Source of the DNA: Mytilus californianus
Taxonomy: Eukaryota > Mollusca > Bivalvia > Mytilida > Mytilidae
NCBI RefSeq assembly: GCF_021869535.1
Contig: NW_026262690.1
Span: 13,693,501-13,757,500, forward strand
DNA: 64,000 bases
Reading direction: 5' to 3'
Shown here: positions 22,425 through 32,756 of the stretch, one piece after another
Layout: the number at the start of each line of letters is the position of its first letter
Numbering within the stretch: position 1 is the first letter of the stretch
The notes under the pieces: generated by a model
Database searches by the model: none
The model's input: only the letters and a program-made list of their open reading frames with translations
Told to the model about the DNA's origin: nothing
Translations under genes and position numbers: made by a program

Positions 22425-22671
22425 CGCGTTTATATACGCGTATAGCACAAAGAATTTACATTTATTATACGCGTTTACACAAAAAAAATCATTTTCAGCA
22501 GTAACATGTATATATACGCGTATATTTTAACAATAAACGCGTATAAAACGACAATATACGCGTTAAAAACAACAATATACGCGTTAAAAACAACAATATA
22601 CGCGTATATATACGCGTATAAAATTATATACGCGTATATAATCGCGCAAATGACATGAACGGCCACTCATA
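22425..22671 (-). repeat. Right terminal repeat with ACGCGT palindrome array
   Basis: The inverted counterpart of the left end. The outer 77 bp are identical to it, and the inner part is an array of atatacgcgt units. The minus-strand ORF at 22475-22666 translates this array. Confidence 0.9.
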
Positions 22672-22677
22672 GTATTG

Positions 22678-23279
22678 TGACCACGTATACAGATACGCCA
22701 GACAGACAAGGGCTGACCCGTATTTCAGCGGACTTCTATTACTATGGGTACGGTGTGTGTCCAAGGGAAATGTTTATCAATTAAAATTATATAAGTGAAA
22801 CGGATGATCCGGAGTTCTGTCTGATGTCTTAGCCCTCCCTGTCTTCTATACGGACATTATTTTACAAACAAATCAATATAGTGTTAAATAGTCATTTTCA
22901 TTCCTCGTGATGTCATTAAAAACTTCCGTATCGAAATAGCTTTAGCATTGTTGACTCATGGTTGATGAAGCAGTATGGGCCATCTGAATATGACCAGCTT
23001 CAGGAAAAAGAAGTAAATATATCTTTGTCATGAGAGCAAAGGACTATAGACATAGTTTATAAATTAGAATTAATTTATAGACGGGCAAAATCCAAACCAT
23101 GTAGCAAAATCTGTAAAAATATATATGCCTCATATTCAGTAACAGTTATTTACAGGGAGAATCCGAGTCCGGTGATGTCCCAAGCGTGCATGGGTTCCCG
23201 TCTTTTGCCTGAAAATATTTAGGACATTTTCTGATTTTTACTGCCGGGGCCCCTTTTTCGGTATCTCCTTTTTAAAACC
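22678..23279. other. Intergenic, no gene recognised
   Basis: Nothing coding was recognised between the element's right flank and the next tandem repeat. Confidence 0.4.
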
Positions 23280-24060
23280 ATAGATCCACTGTCCGTCCAA
23301 TTAGTAAAGGAGGATGTCCGTACCTGCCGTATTTTATCTCGTGCTGTACAGCTTTTTCTGTTATAGAACTTCTAACAAGTGTATATTGCTGTTATTAAAT
23401 AGATTACGGTCTCATGTTCCCCTGTCCGTCAAAAAAGTAAAGGACGACATCCGTGCCTTCTTCTTATTGGACTGTAATGCATGTGTTTCACTGTTACAGA
23501 ACTTCTAACAATGGTATATTGCTGCCATGAAATAGTTCACTGTCTCATTTTCCACTGTCCGTCTAAATATTAAAGGACGATACCTGTGCCTTATTTGTCT
23601 CATAGACCGCCTCGGTGGTCTCGTGGTAGCGTGTTCGCTTCGAATGCGGAGGTCGTTGGTTCGAACCCCGGCCGGGTCAAACCAAAGACTTAAAAATTGA
23701 TATTTGTTGCTTCTCCGCTAAGCACGCGGCATTAAGGAGTAAGAGCAAAGACTGGTCGACTCGGAGTCGGAATAATGTGTCCGGGTAAGGTGACATATCT
23801 TCCTGCGGACTGTTACCTTGTGAACTAGCACGTTAAAATTCCGGCTCAGCGTGTCGGTCTAGTACAAAGCAGGGTAAATATTCATATTACATTAACCTGT
23901 TTTCGTCCTGAATATGCATATTACTTTGCCGCTGGACTTTAAGCAGTCATCCATCATCATCATTTTTGTCTCATACTGTAATGCGGGTCACTGATATAGA
24001 ACTTCTAACCAAGATATTTGCTGCCATTCAATGGATCACTGTCTCGTGTTCAACCATCAG
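23280..24060. repeat. ~120-140-bp tandem repeat interrupted by a SINE
   Basis: The phrases ccactgtccgtc, taaaggacga and agaacttctaac recur at about 23290-23370, 23425-23505 and 23555-23600, then again after the SINE (agaacttctaacc near 23999). The SINE at 23605-23964 splits one unit. Confidence 0.75.
23605..23964 (+). mobile_element. tRNA-derived SINE with 11-bp target duplication
   Basis: The head reads gaccgcctcggtggtctcg, tggtagcgtgttcgc and gttcgaaccccggccggg. It contains a box A-like tggtctcgtgg and a canonical box B ggttcgaaccc, the pol III internal promoter. The body has a central segment (cttcctgcggactgttacc, ggctcagcgtgtcggtct) and the tail ends in short catcat repeats. TTTGTCTCATA flanks both sides (23594-23604 and 23965-23975), a perfect 11-bp target duplication showing LINE-mediated retroposition. 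It is not a functional tRNA gene because it carries the SINE body. Confidence 0.92.
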
Positions 24061-24168
24061 TCCTAAGACAAGAACAATGTTTCGCTGAATTATATATTTA
24101 TAATAATTTGAAGCCAAAATAATAATTAAGGTGGAACATATTGTTTAGGTTGCATAAAAATGGAGTCT

Positions 24169-24366
24169 GACCAAGCTTAAAATATAATATGGTTATCTCG
24201 GAGATAACTATATTGTATTTTAAGCTTGGTCTACGTAATACTTGGTTTTACTGTCGTAAATAACCTTTTACCTAGTTCCGCTACGTGTCGCTAGATTAAC
24301 TCAATTTGCAACAGTATAACCTCCGTTGTACGTAGACCAAGCATAAAATACAAAACAGTTATCTCC
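24169..24366. repeat. Foldback element with three copies of one arm
   Basis: gaccaagcttaaaatataat (24169 on) pairs with attgtattttaagcttggtc ending at 24231, forming a 63-nt hairpin centred on ttatctcggagataa. A third arm copy (tacgtagaccaagcataaaa, then cagttatctcc) lies at 24330-24366. cttggtctacgta at 24225 is inverted relative to it. Confidence 0.8.
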
Positions 24367-24539
24367 TTAATAATTAACCGGTCGGGGAAAAATAAACCGG
24401 CTAAGAATTAGAGAAAAAGATATCATTACATAATCAAAACTTTTACATTTTATCGTTGATATTTAGATTTGATGTGCAAGTGTGAGTTTTCATCTAGGCT
24501 TTAAATAAAAAGTGATATTTCACACACGGTCTTTTAACC

Positions 24540-25171
24540 TGACCTGAAAGCCATGTGAGCAATTGCCATCACTTGTCATCCGTCGTCCGTGAACTTTTCT
24601 TATTTCGTTCTGCTTCTTTTAAACCACTTGGCCAATTTTAACCAATTTTGGTTGCTGGTTTTCCCGTTTGAATTCAAACTCCCCGACAGTTCCAGCTCCG
24701 ATCCGCAGACTACTCTACACTGATGAAGGGGGATTTTCCAGTTTTCGGACAATAACTCAAGAATGCTTTCACCAACTTGCAAGAAATTGTGGTGAATTCT
24801 TTATATCTATTGACATGAGCTCCCTTTCGATTTATGTATATTTTAGATTTTACGTTTCCGAGTTACAGGGTTTTATTCATAAAAAAGGGGGATTTTCCAG
24901 TTTTCAGACAAAAAATCAAAAATGCTTTCAGCAGTTCTTATGAAACTTTGGTGAATTGTTTATATCTATTGATGTAAGCTCCGTTTAGAATTTTATAAAT
25001 TTTACATTTTACATTTCTGAGTTATGGGGTTTTATTCATTAAAAAAGGGGGGATATTCCAGTTTTCGGACAATAACTCAAAAATGCTGTCAGCAATTCTC
25101 ATGAAACTTTGGTGAATTGTTTATATCTATTGATGTAAGCTCCCTTTACATTTTCATAAATTTCTAATATG
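24540..25171 (+). repeat. Core-repeat element, unit 159-160 bp
   Basis: It begins with a tgtcatccgtcgtccgtgaac stretch. The units share gggggattttccagttttc at 24728, 24887 and 25047 (spacings 159 and 160). The third unit is incomplete. Unit sequence is unrelated to the other ~160-bp families here. It lies 340 bp upstream of the BIR exon. Confidence 0.85.
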
Positions 25172-25507
25172 ATATTGAGAATTAATTGAACTTTAATATG
25201 TCAAATATTTAATACAATCCAAATTCAGACCTGTATCAAGCTTGAATATTGTGTCTATTTTTGCCCCAACTGTTCAGGGTTGGACCTCTGCGGGCGTATC
25301 CAGCTGCGCTCAGCGAAGCAGTTTATTATATTATCAAGGAGTTCTCTTCAAACCACAATCATTTATAACGCAACTTAATCCTGTTTTGATTGTCCCCTTG
25401 GAATATGTTCCCCTTTTTCAAATGCATTAGAGTACTGGCGATATTCTACAAACTATCTAATCATTGAATCAATAAGTATTTCTATATATTTGCTCTTTTG
25501 ATTACAG
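25172..25507. other. Upstream flank or intron of the BIR gene
   Basis: 25215-25340 is a reverse-oriented relative of 4640-4760, a dispersed repeat. The stretch ends with a strong splice acceptor, tttgctcttttgattacag (25489-25507). An untranslated or short upstream exon is therefore expected but was not found. Confidence 0.5.
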
Positions 25508-25513
25508 AACACA

Positions 25514-26530
25514 ATGGGATCATTACTTGTAACGCCGTCGTCGGGTAACCGACAAGAGATGCAAACACGGAATAATCATTTAGCAAGAGAAGTTTGCGAA
25601 GATTCGACATTGGAAAACATTTGTCCAAAGAGACCACTATACTCTACAAATAACTATTATCAGTACTACACGGGACAGCTGGGACCAGATCACTTCTTTC
25701 ATTTATATACTGAGTTATGTGGAATAACTATTTACGGAGAGGAGTGTGACTTAGAATGGAATTTATTAAGACTTTATTTAGGCCATGGATATAGGCATAT
25801 CGATATTCTGACTTGCGAAGACTTTATTGAGAAAACTACTATGAGGTATCTTCGGATCGGGATCAATTTTGGTGAGGAGCTTGACGAAATGGATTTTCGA
25901 ACAGAAATAGAGAAAAGAAGATTAGAAGAATTCGGAAAAATAGGAAGTAAACTTTTGAAATACCCAGCTCATGGACAACAATTATTTTGTACAATAAAGA
26001 CTGGTGATATGTACACTGCTACATTTATGAAATTTCCATTTATGACAGAAGTGTTTAATCAGTTACATCTTTCAACTAGATCGACACTTATGTCAACGAC
26101 CGAAGCCCGTCTGAAAACATGCAAAAGACTTCAGAATACATACGACGCAAGCGTGGAAGACTTTGCCTACAACCTTGCTGAAGCCGGTCTATATCTCACT
26201 ACCGACGCAGTGCTTTCTCAGTGTTTTGAATGCGGTGGGTTAGTAAATATTGGAAAATTGGATTTTGATCCCTGGCACATGCATGCCAAATATCACCCAT
26301 GCTGTCCTTACTTGCTAGAAAACAAACGACAAGATTACGTGGATAGAGTAAGGAGAGAGTTCAAGAAACAAGTTGTCCTAAAACCACGTTGTATTTTACA
26401 ATTTGACAATCGATGGCATGCGCCAGATACGGAGGAAAATAACGACGATACTGATTGGACAGATTCAGGATCAGAGTGTAGTGACTACTACTCCGAAAAT
26501 GAAGAAAACGACAGTGATGACGGGTGGTAA
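25514..26530 (+). CDS. Single-BIR (inhibitor-of-apoptosis-type) domain protein, 338 aa
   Basis: The BIR domain covers roughly residues 195-268: AEAGLYLTTDAVLSQCFECG leads into GGLVNIGKLDFDPWHMHAKY. Zinc ligands are C237, C240, H257 and C264 (C-x2-C-x16-H-x6-C), exactly the BIR spacing, with the diagnostic DPW (252-254) before the histidine. BIR domains bind IAP-binding motifs or caspases in apoptosis and immune signalling. The first ~190 residues match nothing I recognise. The C-terminus (about 307-338) is strongly acidic and serine-rich. No RING, UBA or CARD is encoded. The ATG lies six bases after a splice acceptor, so the coding region fills one exon with the 5' leader upstream. The frame is intact with non-repetitive codon use. 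Single-BIR proteins without RING are one of the expanded bivalve IAP classes; caspase inhibition is not demonstrated. Confidence 0.9.
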   Translation: MGSLLVTPSSGNRQEMQTRNNHLAREVCEDSTLENICPKRPLYSTNNYYQYYTGQLGPDHFFHLYTELCGITIYGEECDLEWNLLRLYLGHGYRHIDILTCEDFIEKTTMRYLRIGINFGEELDEMDFRTEIEKRRLEEFGKIGSKLLKYPAHGQQLFCTIKTGDMYTATFMKFPFMTEVFNQLHLSTRSTLMSTTEARLKTCKRLQNTYDASVEDFAYNLAEAGLYLTTDAVLSQCFECGGLVNIGKLDFDPWHMHAKYHPCCPYLLENKRQDYVDRVRREFKKQVVLKPRCILQFDNRWHAPDTEENNDDTDWTDSGSECSDYYSENEENDSDDGW

Positions 26531-28105
26531 ATTTGATGATTGTTTACTGTTTTCAAAATCCATTCCATGAAGTATCTTTAGTAGTTACTTGGAACAGGCA
26601 GTGCTTTATATGATAGAAACTATCATGTGATAATTTAGTGTTTAGAAAATATGGATAATGGAACTTTAAGTTTCATATATTAGAACTCTTATCACTTGAA
26701 ACTGACATTATTATGATTCATGCAATACGGACAAAAAAATGCTGAGTGTTACAAACCTTTCATCATCTTTGCCATGATATATAATAATATCTCGCTATAT
26801 TGTCAAAACTTCATGTATAAAAAAAAATATACTTACTTCACAAAGTGCATTCCCGTCTTTTGTAGATATTAGTGAAACAACGTTAGCATCATTTTGATCT
26901 TTTTTTTTCAATATGAAACCTTTTGGAAGAGTGCATATAGTCTAAAACATATGGTTTGCTATTAACAAAATAATTTGTTCATTTAAGAAATGTGATATGT
27001 TTGTTATGCCTTTGTGGTAATAAAAGACCATACATTCTAAAACAGTATCAGACTTTTCATTGTTGCTTGTGAGTAGGAGCGTCTTTAACATTACATTCAG
27101 CTCGACAATAAAACTTGTGTACAAGTAATATTGAAAGATATACTTCGCACACATCCATTTTGAAAGCTAACACTAATTTTTTTTAATGCATATACATAAT
27201 CCAATCATATTTTTTTCACTACCGCAAATTTTGTATATTATGGTATGGTAGTCATAAAGGGTTCGTCCCTCTTTTACACAAAATGCTTCTAATATGTCCG
27301 TAAATACAATGGTTTCCGTGCGATAACTTGCTGAAGCTGACAAGTAATACTGAAATAAGAATAAAATCTGCTCTATCCGCCTCTCAAATATTATTAATTT
27401 ATTATACTGAATGTTCTGTTATTAATGTCTATTAAATTTCAAATTCAAAGTAATAAACTATGTCGTCTTGTACAAAACTATCATCTGTATTTATTAAAGC
27501 GCACACTTCAACAAGCTTCTCCGTGAAGGCTGGGAACAGTCAATATATATGTTCTTGGTGAAGGGTAAAAGAGTATTTGCCATGAGATAGAGTAATTTGT
27601 CTCCCTCTTATCAACCAATCAAAATCTGGCATTTTGACATGAAATATAATAATCTAAATTCTCCATGTCCAGAATGTTATGGGTGAATTAAACAGAGCCT
27701 ACATATATCAAAGATCTACCTTCAATACAAAATTTCCTAAATGACAAAAACGTAAAGATATTACAACCACGGACGAGGCATATGACGCTCGATCATTGGA
27801 ATAACTTTATTACAAAAATTATCTTAATCGAAATAAGTGAAAAAAAAATAAAACCTTTTCTGAATAAAATAGACCTAATTGACATGAAAGTCAACAAAAA
27901 CACAGGTACAAGAACAGGCGAAGCAAGAGAAGAACGCGAAGTTACTTAAAGCAAGCTCGAGGTACTCCTTCATGCATGCTGTGACGTTCTTCACTGTTAA
28001 CAGTGTTATATCGCCGTCTTCATTTCGCAAAAGATTTCATAAATCTATAAAAATATTATTAAGTTAAAATGTCTGATTTTAATGGCAATTCCTAATATAA
28101 AAATA
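26531..28105. other. 3' flank of the BIR gene and intergenic sequence
   Basis: AATAAA signals occur at 27019-27024 and 27360-27365; either could end the transcript, but the distance from the stop makes both tentative. 27533-27556 is a partial copy of the foldback at 8713. No further gene was recognised. Confidence 0.4.
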
Positions 28106-28400
28106 AGGCCGAGATGTTGTTTGATTGCCAATAAGACAACTATCCACCAGAGTTCAAGCCATTATAGGTCACCGTGCGGCCTTCAACAATGTGAAAGCCC
28201 CACACCGTAAAGTTAGCTATAAAACATGAAAAATGTGACAAATTTCAAACTGGAAAACTAACGGCCTAATTTATAACAATTCAATTTACGAAAACAAATA
28301 TGACGGACATGAACTTACGACAACCCCTGAATTACAGGCTCTTGACTTAGGACAGACGCATAAAAAATGTGGCGGGTTGAAACATATTTGTGCGCGTTTA
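28106..28400 (+). repeat. Abundant dispersed repeat
   Basis: gagatgttgtttgattgcca, taggtcaccgtgcggccttc and ggctcttgacttaggacaga mark a diverged copy. Confidence 0.8.
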
Positions 28401-28817
28401 ACTTTCCCTTAACCTGTGACAGTGGTGTAACAGCGCAACATAAAAACAAACTCTTAACATCAGTGGCAAATGGCTTAACTCAAGAACGGTACGAAACAGG
28501 AAAAAACAACTAACATATGCTGCGTTCACACGTAATTCGAATTCGATTCAAATTAACTAATTCGAATTAGTTTCATTCGAAACGTTTGACGTTCGAACGT
28601 AAATTTTAATACGAATTGCAATGTGCGTCAAATATTAGCTTTACTGTCCGAACGACGTTAACTTTTAATTCGCATTATCAATTAATTAATTATTATTTAA
28701 AAAAAAACCAACCATTTTAGAACCAATAACATCTCAAAACTTGCTCTCTTGATCTGATATGGCATTTATCGGAATCATTTTTCCTTCTCATTTCAATAAC
28801 AGGACTAGGGCTTTCCT

Positions 28818-29715
28818 ATTTTTATGCCCCCGCCGTAGCGGAGGGGGCATTAAGTTTTACCCTTGTCCGTCCGTACGTTCTCTAACTTGATTTCGCCTCA
28901 ACCAAATGTTATGAAACTTATACACAATGCTTATTACCACTAAATACAGATCAAGTTTGAAATTTGGTAGCATCGCTCTAACCATTCTAGAGTTATGCCC
29001 CTTTATAAATTGAAAAATTGCAACATTATTAAGTTTCCGTTCTCTAATTTAAGTTTGCCTCAACCAAATGTTATGAAACTATTACACAATGCTTATTACC
29101 ACAAAACACAGATCAAGTTTGAATTTTGGTGGCGTCACTTAATCGGTTCTAGAGTTATGCCCCTTTATAATGGAAAAATTGCTAAATTTTTAGTTTCCGT
29201 TCTCTAACTTAAGTTTGCCTCAAACAAATGTTATGAAACTTATACACAATGCTTATCACAAAATACAGATCAAGGGTGAATTTTGGTGGCGTCACTCAAA
29301 CCGTTCTAGAGTAATGCCCCTTTATAAATGGACAAATTGCAAAACTTTTAGTTTCTGTTCTCTAACTTAAGTTTGCCTCAACCAAATGTTATGAAACTTA
29401 TACACAATGCTTATTACCACAAAACGCAGATCAAGTTTGAATGTTGGTGGCGTCACTCAAACCGTTCTAGAGTAATGCCCCTTTATAAATGGAAAAATTG
29501 CAAAATGTTTAGTTTCCGTTCTCTTACTTAAGTTTGCCTCAACCAAATGTTATCAGACTTGCACACAATGCTTATTACTACAAAACTCAGATCAAGTTCA
29601 AATTTGGGTAGCGTCGCTTTTACCGTTCTTCAGTTATGTCCCTTTATAACTATATGATATGCAAGCGGGGGCATCATCTGTTTCCACAATCCACATTTAT
29701 TTCCAAGAACATTTT
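28818..29715 (+). repeat. Core-repeat array, five units of ~160 bp, gggggcat family
   Basis: It starts with ttatgcccccgccgtagcg followed by gagggggcat, a GC-rich inverted repeat, then ttaagttttacccttgtccg. The landmark gcctcaacc (one unit has gcctcaaac) recurs at 28896, 29055, 29217, 29375 and 29536 (spacings 158-162). Plus-strand ORFs here are translations of the units. Confidence 0.92.
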
Positions 29716-30620
29716 TTATGCCCCCGCCGTAGCGGTTGGGGCATTAAGTTTTACCCTTGTCCGTCTGTTTCCGTTCTCTAACTTAAGTTTGCCTCAACCA
29801 AATGTTATCAAACTTAAACACAATGCTTATTACCACAAAACACAGATCAAGTTTGAATTTTGGTGGCGTCACTTTTACTGTTCTAGAGTTATGCCCCTTT
29901 ATAAATGGAAAAATTGCAAAATTTTTATTTTCTTCTAAATATCAATTTATTTTTAAAATTGGAGTTATCTTCCTTTGTCCATGAGTATAGTTGAATCAAC
30001 TACAATCAATGCTTTATACAATGCAATGTTTAATTTTGACTTCCACTGATAAAACACAGATCAAGTTGAATTTGGGTAGTGTCACTTTAACCATTATTGA
30101 GTTATGCCCCTTTATAAATCAAAAGATTGCAAAATTTTCAGTTTCCATTCTGTAACTAAAGTTTGCCCCAACCAAACATTATGAAACCTATACATAATAT
30201 TCATTACCACAAAACTAAAATCAAGTACAAAATTTTTGTTTCCGTTTTCTAACTTTAGTTTGCCTCAACCAAATGTTATGAAACTTATACACAATGCTTA
30301 TTACTTCATAATACAGATTAAATACAAAATTTGGTGAGAACACTTTTACCATTCTTGAGTTATGACCCTTTATAACATAAAAATTGCTGAATTTTTAGTT
30401 TTCGTTCTCTAACTTTAGTTTGTCTCAACCAAATGTTATAAAACTTATGTACAACCGTTCTAGAGTTATGCGTGTTTACAAATAGAAAAATTGCTGAATT
30501 TTTAGTTTCTGTTCTCTTCTTAAGTTAGCCTCAACCAAATGTTATGAGACTTACACACAATGCTTATTACCACAAAACTCAGATCAAGTTCAAATTTGAC
30601 CACATGACCACAATAACTTT
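29716..30620 (+). repeat. Second core-repeat array of the gggggcat family
   Basis: A second head, tttatgcccccgccgtagcg then gttggggcat, starts at 29716. It is followed by diverged units (landmarks at about 29791, 30165, 30260 and 30420), some truncated. Two heads in the same orientation indicate nested or tandem insertion. Confidence 0.85.
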
Positions 30621-30936
30621 ATTATGGTTTCGCCTATGATATTTTCGAGGACACGAATTAATAGTGTTACGTTTTTAAGAAATAATGATAATATTCTTTT
30701 AATTTGTCCGTCCAAGCACTTGTTCGGGTAATTCGAATTATAATTTAAAAAGAGTCTACACCACAGTTTAATTCGAATTGAAGCAAATTAACTAATTCGC
30801 ATCAACGAAAACGCATTTCTAATGCGAATTAGCTAATTCGAATTCGATTCGAATTTAAAAAAAGAAGTGTGTTAACGCGATTATCGAATTCGATTCAAAT
30901 TTAATTCGAATTAAATGTACGTGTGAACTAGGCATA

Positions 30937-31769
30937 AAATACAATAGACACCAGGCACCGATATTATAGTACTTTCAGCAACTCTAAGGTTGTTCAAAGC
31001 CAATTGTAACTTAAAACTACACCATGTTCTCCCAGACTAAAGTATCAATCAGTACACATCCAACGGATTTATTGTAAAGACGTAATACACAGTCTGTGAA
31101 ACGAATGACCTTGTGCAATGCCAAAATATAAGTAATCATTATCGACAGGATGTAGGATTATGAACACTCATAACTGTGTATATATAGCAGTATACATTAA
31201 GTTATCATGTTTTAATTTTTGAAAAACAAAATCATTATAAAATTCCGATAAAACAATATTTCAAGACTTTAACATGGTGTTAAATTGAAAACCTTAAAGA
31301 TTAAATTCATTCAAAAAATTATCAATTACACGAATCCGAAGCGCTTTTCTGAATTTACCTTCATCATTAACGCTCAAAGTCGAATAATTAAAAGCCAAGG
31401 ATGTATAAAACCGAAAGACCTATATGACAAAATAGGACCTAAAAATAGCAAAATTTATCTTAGGTCAATTTTTTTCTGAGGGAGTTGATACCTAAGTATC
31501 AATGAGTTCTAAAAACAACACCAACGTAAAATCAGGATGTGCTATCCCGTTTTTATAAGTCTTCGACAGGTACAGCCAAATTTCAAAACCAAATCTTTGT
31601 ATCTATAAAAGATTTAGGTAAAAGTTTGAACTAATTTGTGGTAACGAAATTTCTGACTCAATAACTTACAAGTTATACATGAGTCACATTCATTGAAATC
31701 TAAACCGTCACTTAACTTGTTTTTCTATAAACTGATACTGTGCGGACTTGTGTGTGAAATACTTCGCTC
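30937..31769. other. Intergenic, no gene recognised
   Basis: 30990-31075 is a dispersed repeat (see 21505). 31560-31625 contains caggtacagccaaatttc, similar to 19109-19150 (caggtacagtcaaacttac). An ORF at 31285-31479 has no recognisable domain. Confidence 0.45.
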
Positions 31770-32185
31770 CTTTTTATGCCACCGCCGTAGCGGAGGGGGC
31801 ATTAATTTTTACCCTTGTCCGTCTGTATGTCCCCGTACGTCCGTACGTCCCGAAATTGGTTTCCGCTCTCTAACTTTAGTTTGCCTCAACCAACTGTTTT
31901 AAATCTTATACACAATGCTTATTACCAAAAAACACAGATCAAATTTGAAATTTGGTGGCGTCACTTTTATCTTTCTAGAGTTATGCCCCTTTACAAACGG
32001 AAAAAATTGCTGAATTTTTCGTTCCCGTTCTCTAACTTAAGTTTGCCTCAACTAAATGTTATAGAACTTATACACAAGGCTTATAACCACAAAACTAAGA
32101 TCAAGTAAGAATTTTTGTAGCGTCACTTTTACCGTTCTTGAGTTATATCCCTTCATAACGTTATATGCTAGTGGGGGCGTCATCT
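31770..32185 (+). repeat. Third plus-strand copy of the gggggcat core-repeat family
   Basis: The head ttatgccaccgccgtagcgg then agggggcatt is followed by a cgtccgtacgtcccg stretch and about two and a half units (landmarks gcctcaacc near 31883 and gcctcaact near 32046). Confidence 0.88.
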
Positions 32186-32240
32186 GTGTCCCATGGACGC
32201 ATTCCCCATTTATTTATCTAAATTCCAGCAGGTACCATAG

Positions 32241-32385
32241 TAATAACTACGACATATATAGTCATATCCGTCATTAATTACTACGACATATATAGTCATA
32301 CCCGTCATTAATTACTACGACATATATAGTCATATCCGTCATTAATTACTACGACATATATAGTCATATCCGTCATTAATTAAAT
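32241..32385. repeat. 34-bp tandem repeat, four copies
   Basis: ctacgacatatatagtcat recurs at 32247, 32281, 32315 and 32349, exactly 34 bp apart, with one or two substitutions between copies. Confidence 0.95.
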
Positions 32386-32756
32386 AAAATAGGAGAGATA
32401 TCATTTGGTTAAACGTTGGTAGTGTAATATACAGACCAACGTTTAGCTTTTACCGGATGTTGATATGTGACGAAATTATTAATTTAGGTTGCCAATAAAT
32501 AGTGGAAACCGTGTTATATTCAGTATGTGTTTAAGACACTTGTGGATTTTTTTTTTTCATCAAGGCATTGATAGTTTGGTCATTAATTGTTATTGCGTCA
32601 GAAAATAAATTAATACATTCAAATGTGCAAATCAACTGCAATGTATGTATAAAAGGACTACAGGTTAGATATTTGTAACTTAAGCACTTCCAAGTCTTAC
32701 ATAATTGGAACTTGTTCAAGGAAAACACACTGAATGGAGACAAACAAAAAGATAGC
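32386..32756. other. Intergenic
   Basis: An inverted pair, aaacgttggt...accaacgttt, lies near 32411-32443. No gene was recognised. Confidence 0.4.

Larger units (their letters stand above)
16111..22671. mobile_element. 6.56-kb transposable element with 77-bp perfect terminal inverted repeats
   Basis: The left end (16111-16187) and the reverse complement of the right end (22595-22671) are identical for 77 bp. They start TATGAGTGGCCGTTCATGTC, so they are not merely low-complexity matches. GTATTG lies directly outside both ends (16105-16110 and 22672-22677), a 6-bp target duplication. Inward of the unique 33 bp, both ends carry arrays of palindromic tatacgcgtata. Inside is a decayed integrase-like gene (18535-20079) plus later insertions. 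Family is uncertain: integrase-type DNA transposons are an option, since Ginger-like elements use such an enzyme and Polintons make 6-bp duplications, but neither fits fully. Confidence 0.85.
28516..30936. mobile_element. Inverted-repeat element split by later core-repeat arrays
   Basis: The left end tatgctgcgttcacacgta and the reverse complement of the right end, tatgcctagttcacacgta, are inverted copies. Both are followed inward by dense ttcgaattcg palindromic words (28533-28700 and 30730-30915). The intervening 28820-30620 belongs to the gggggcat core-repeat family, so the simplest reading is a short MITE-like element into which those arrays inserted. A flanking TA or TATA is possible as target site but not decisive. 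Confidence 0.65.

Noticed and set aside
23605..23680. A functional tRNA gene
   Set aside because: Box A and B are present, but the sequence continues into a SINE body with a catcat tail and is flanked by a target duplication.
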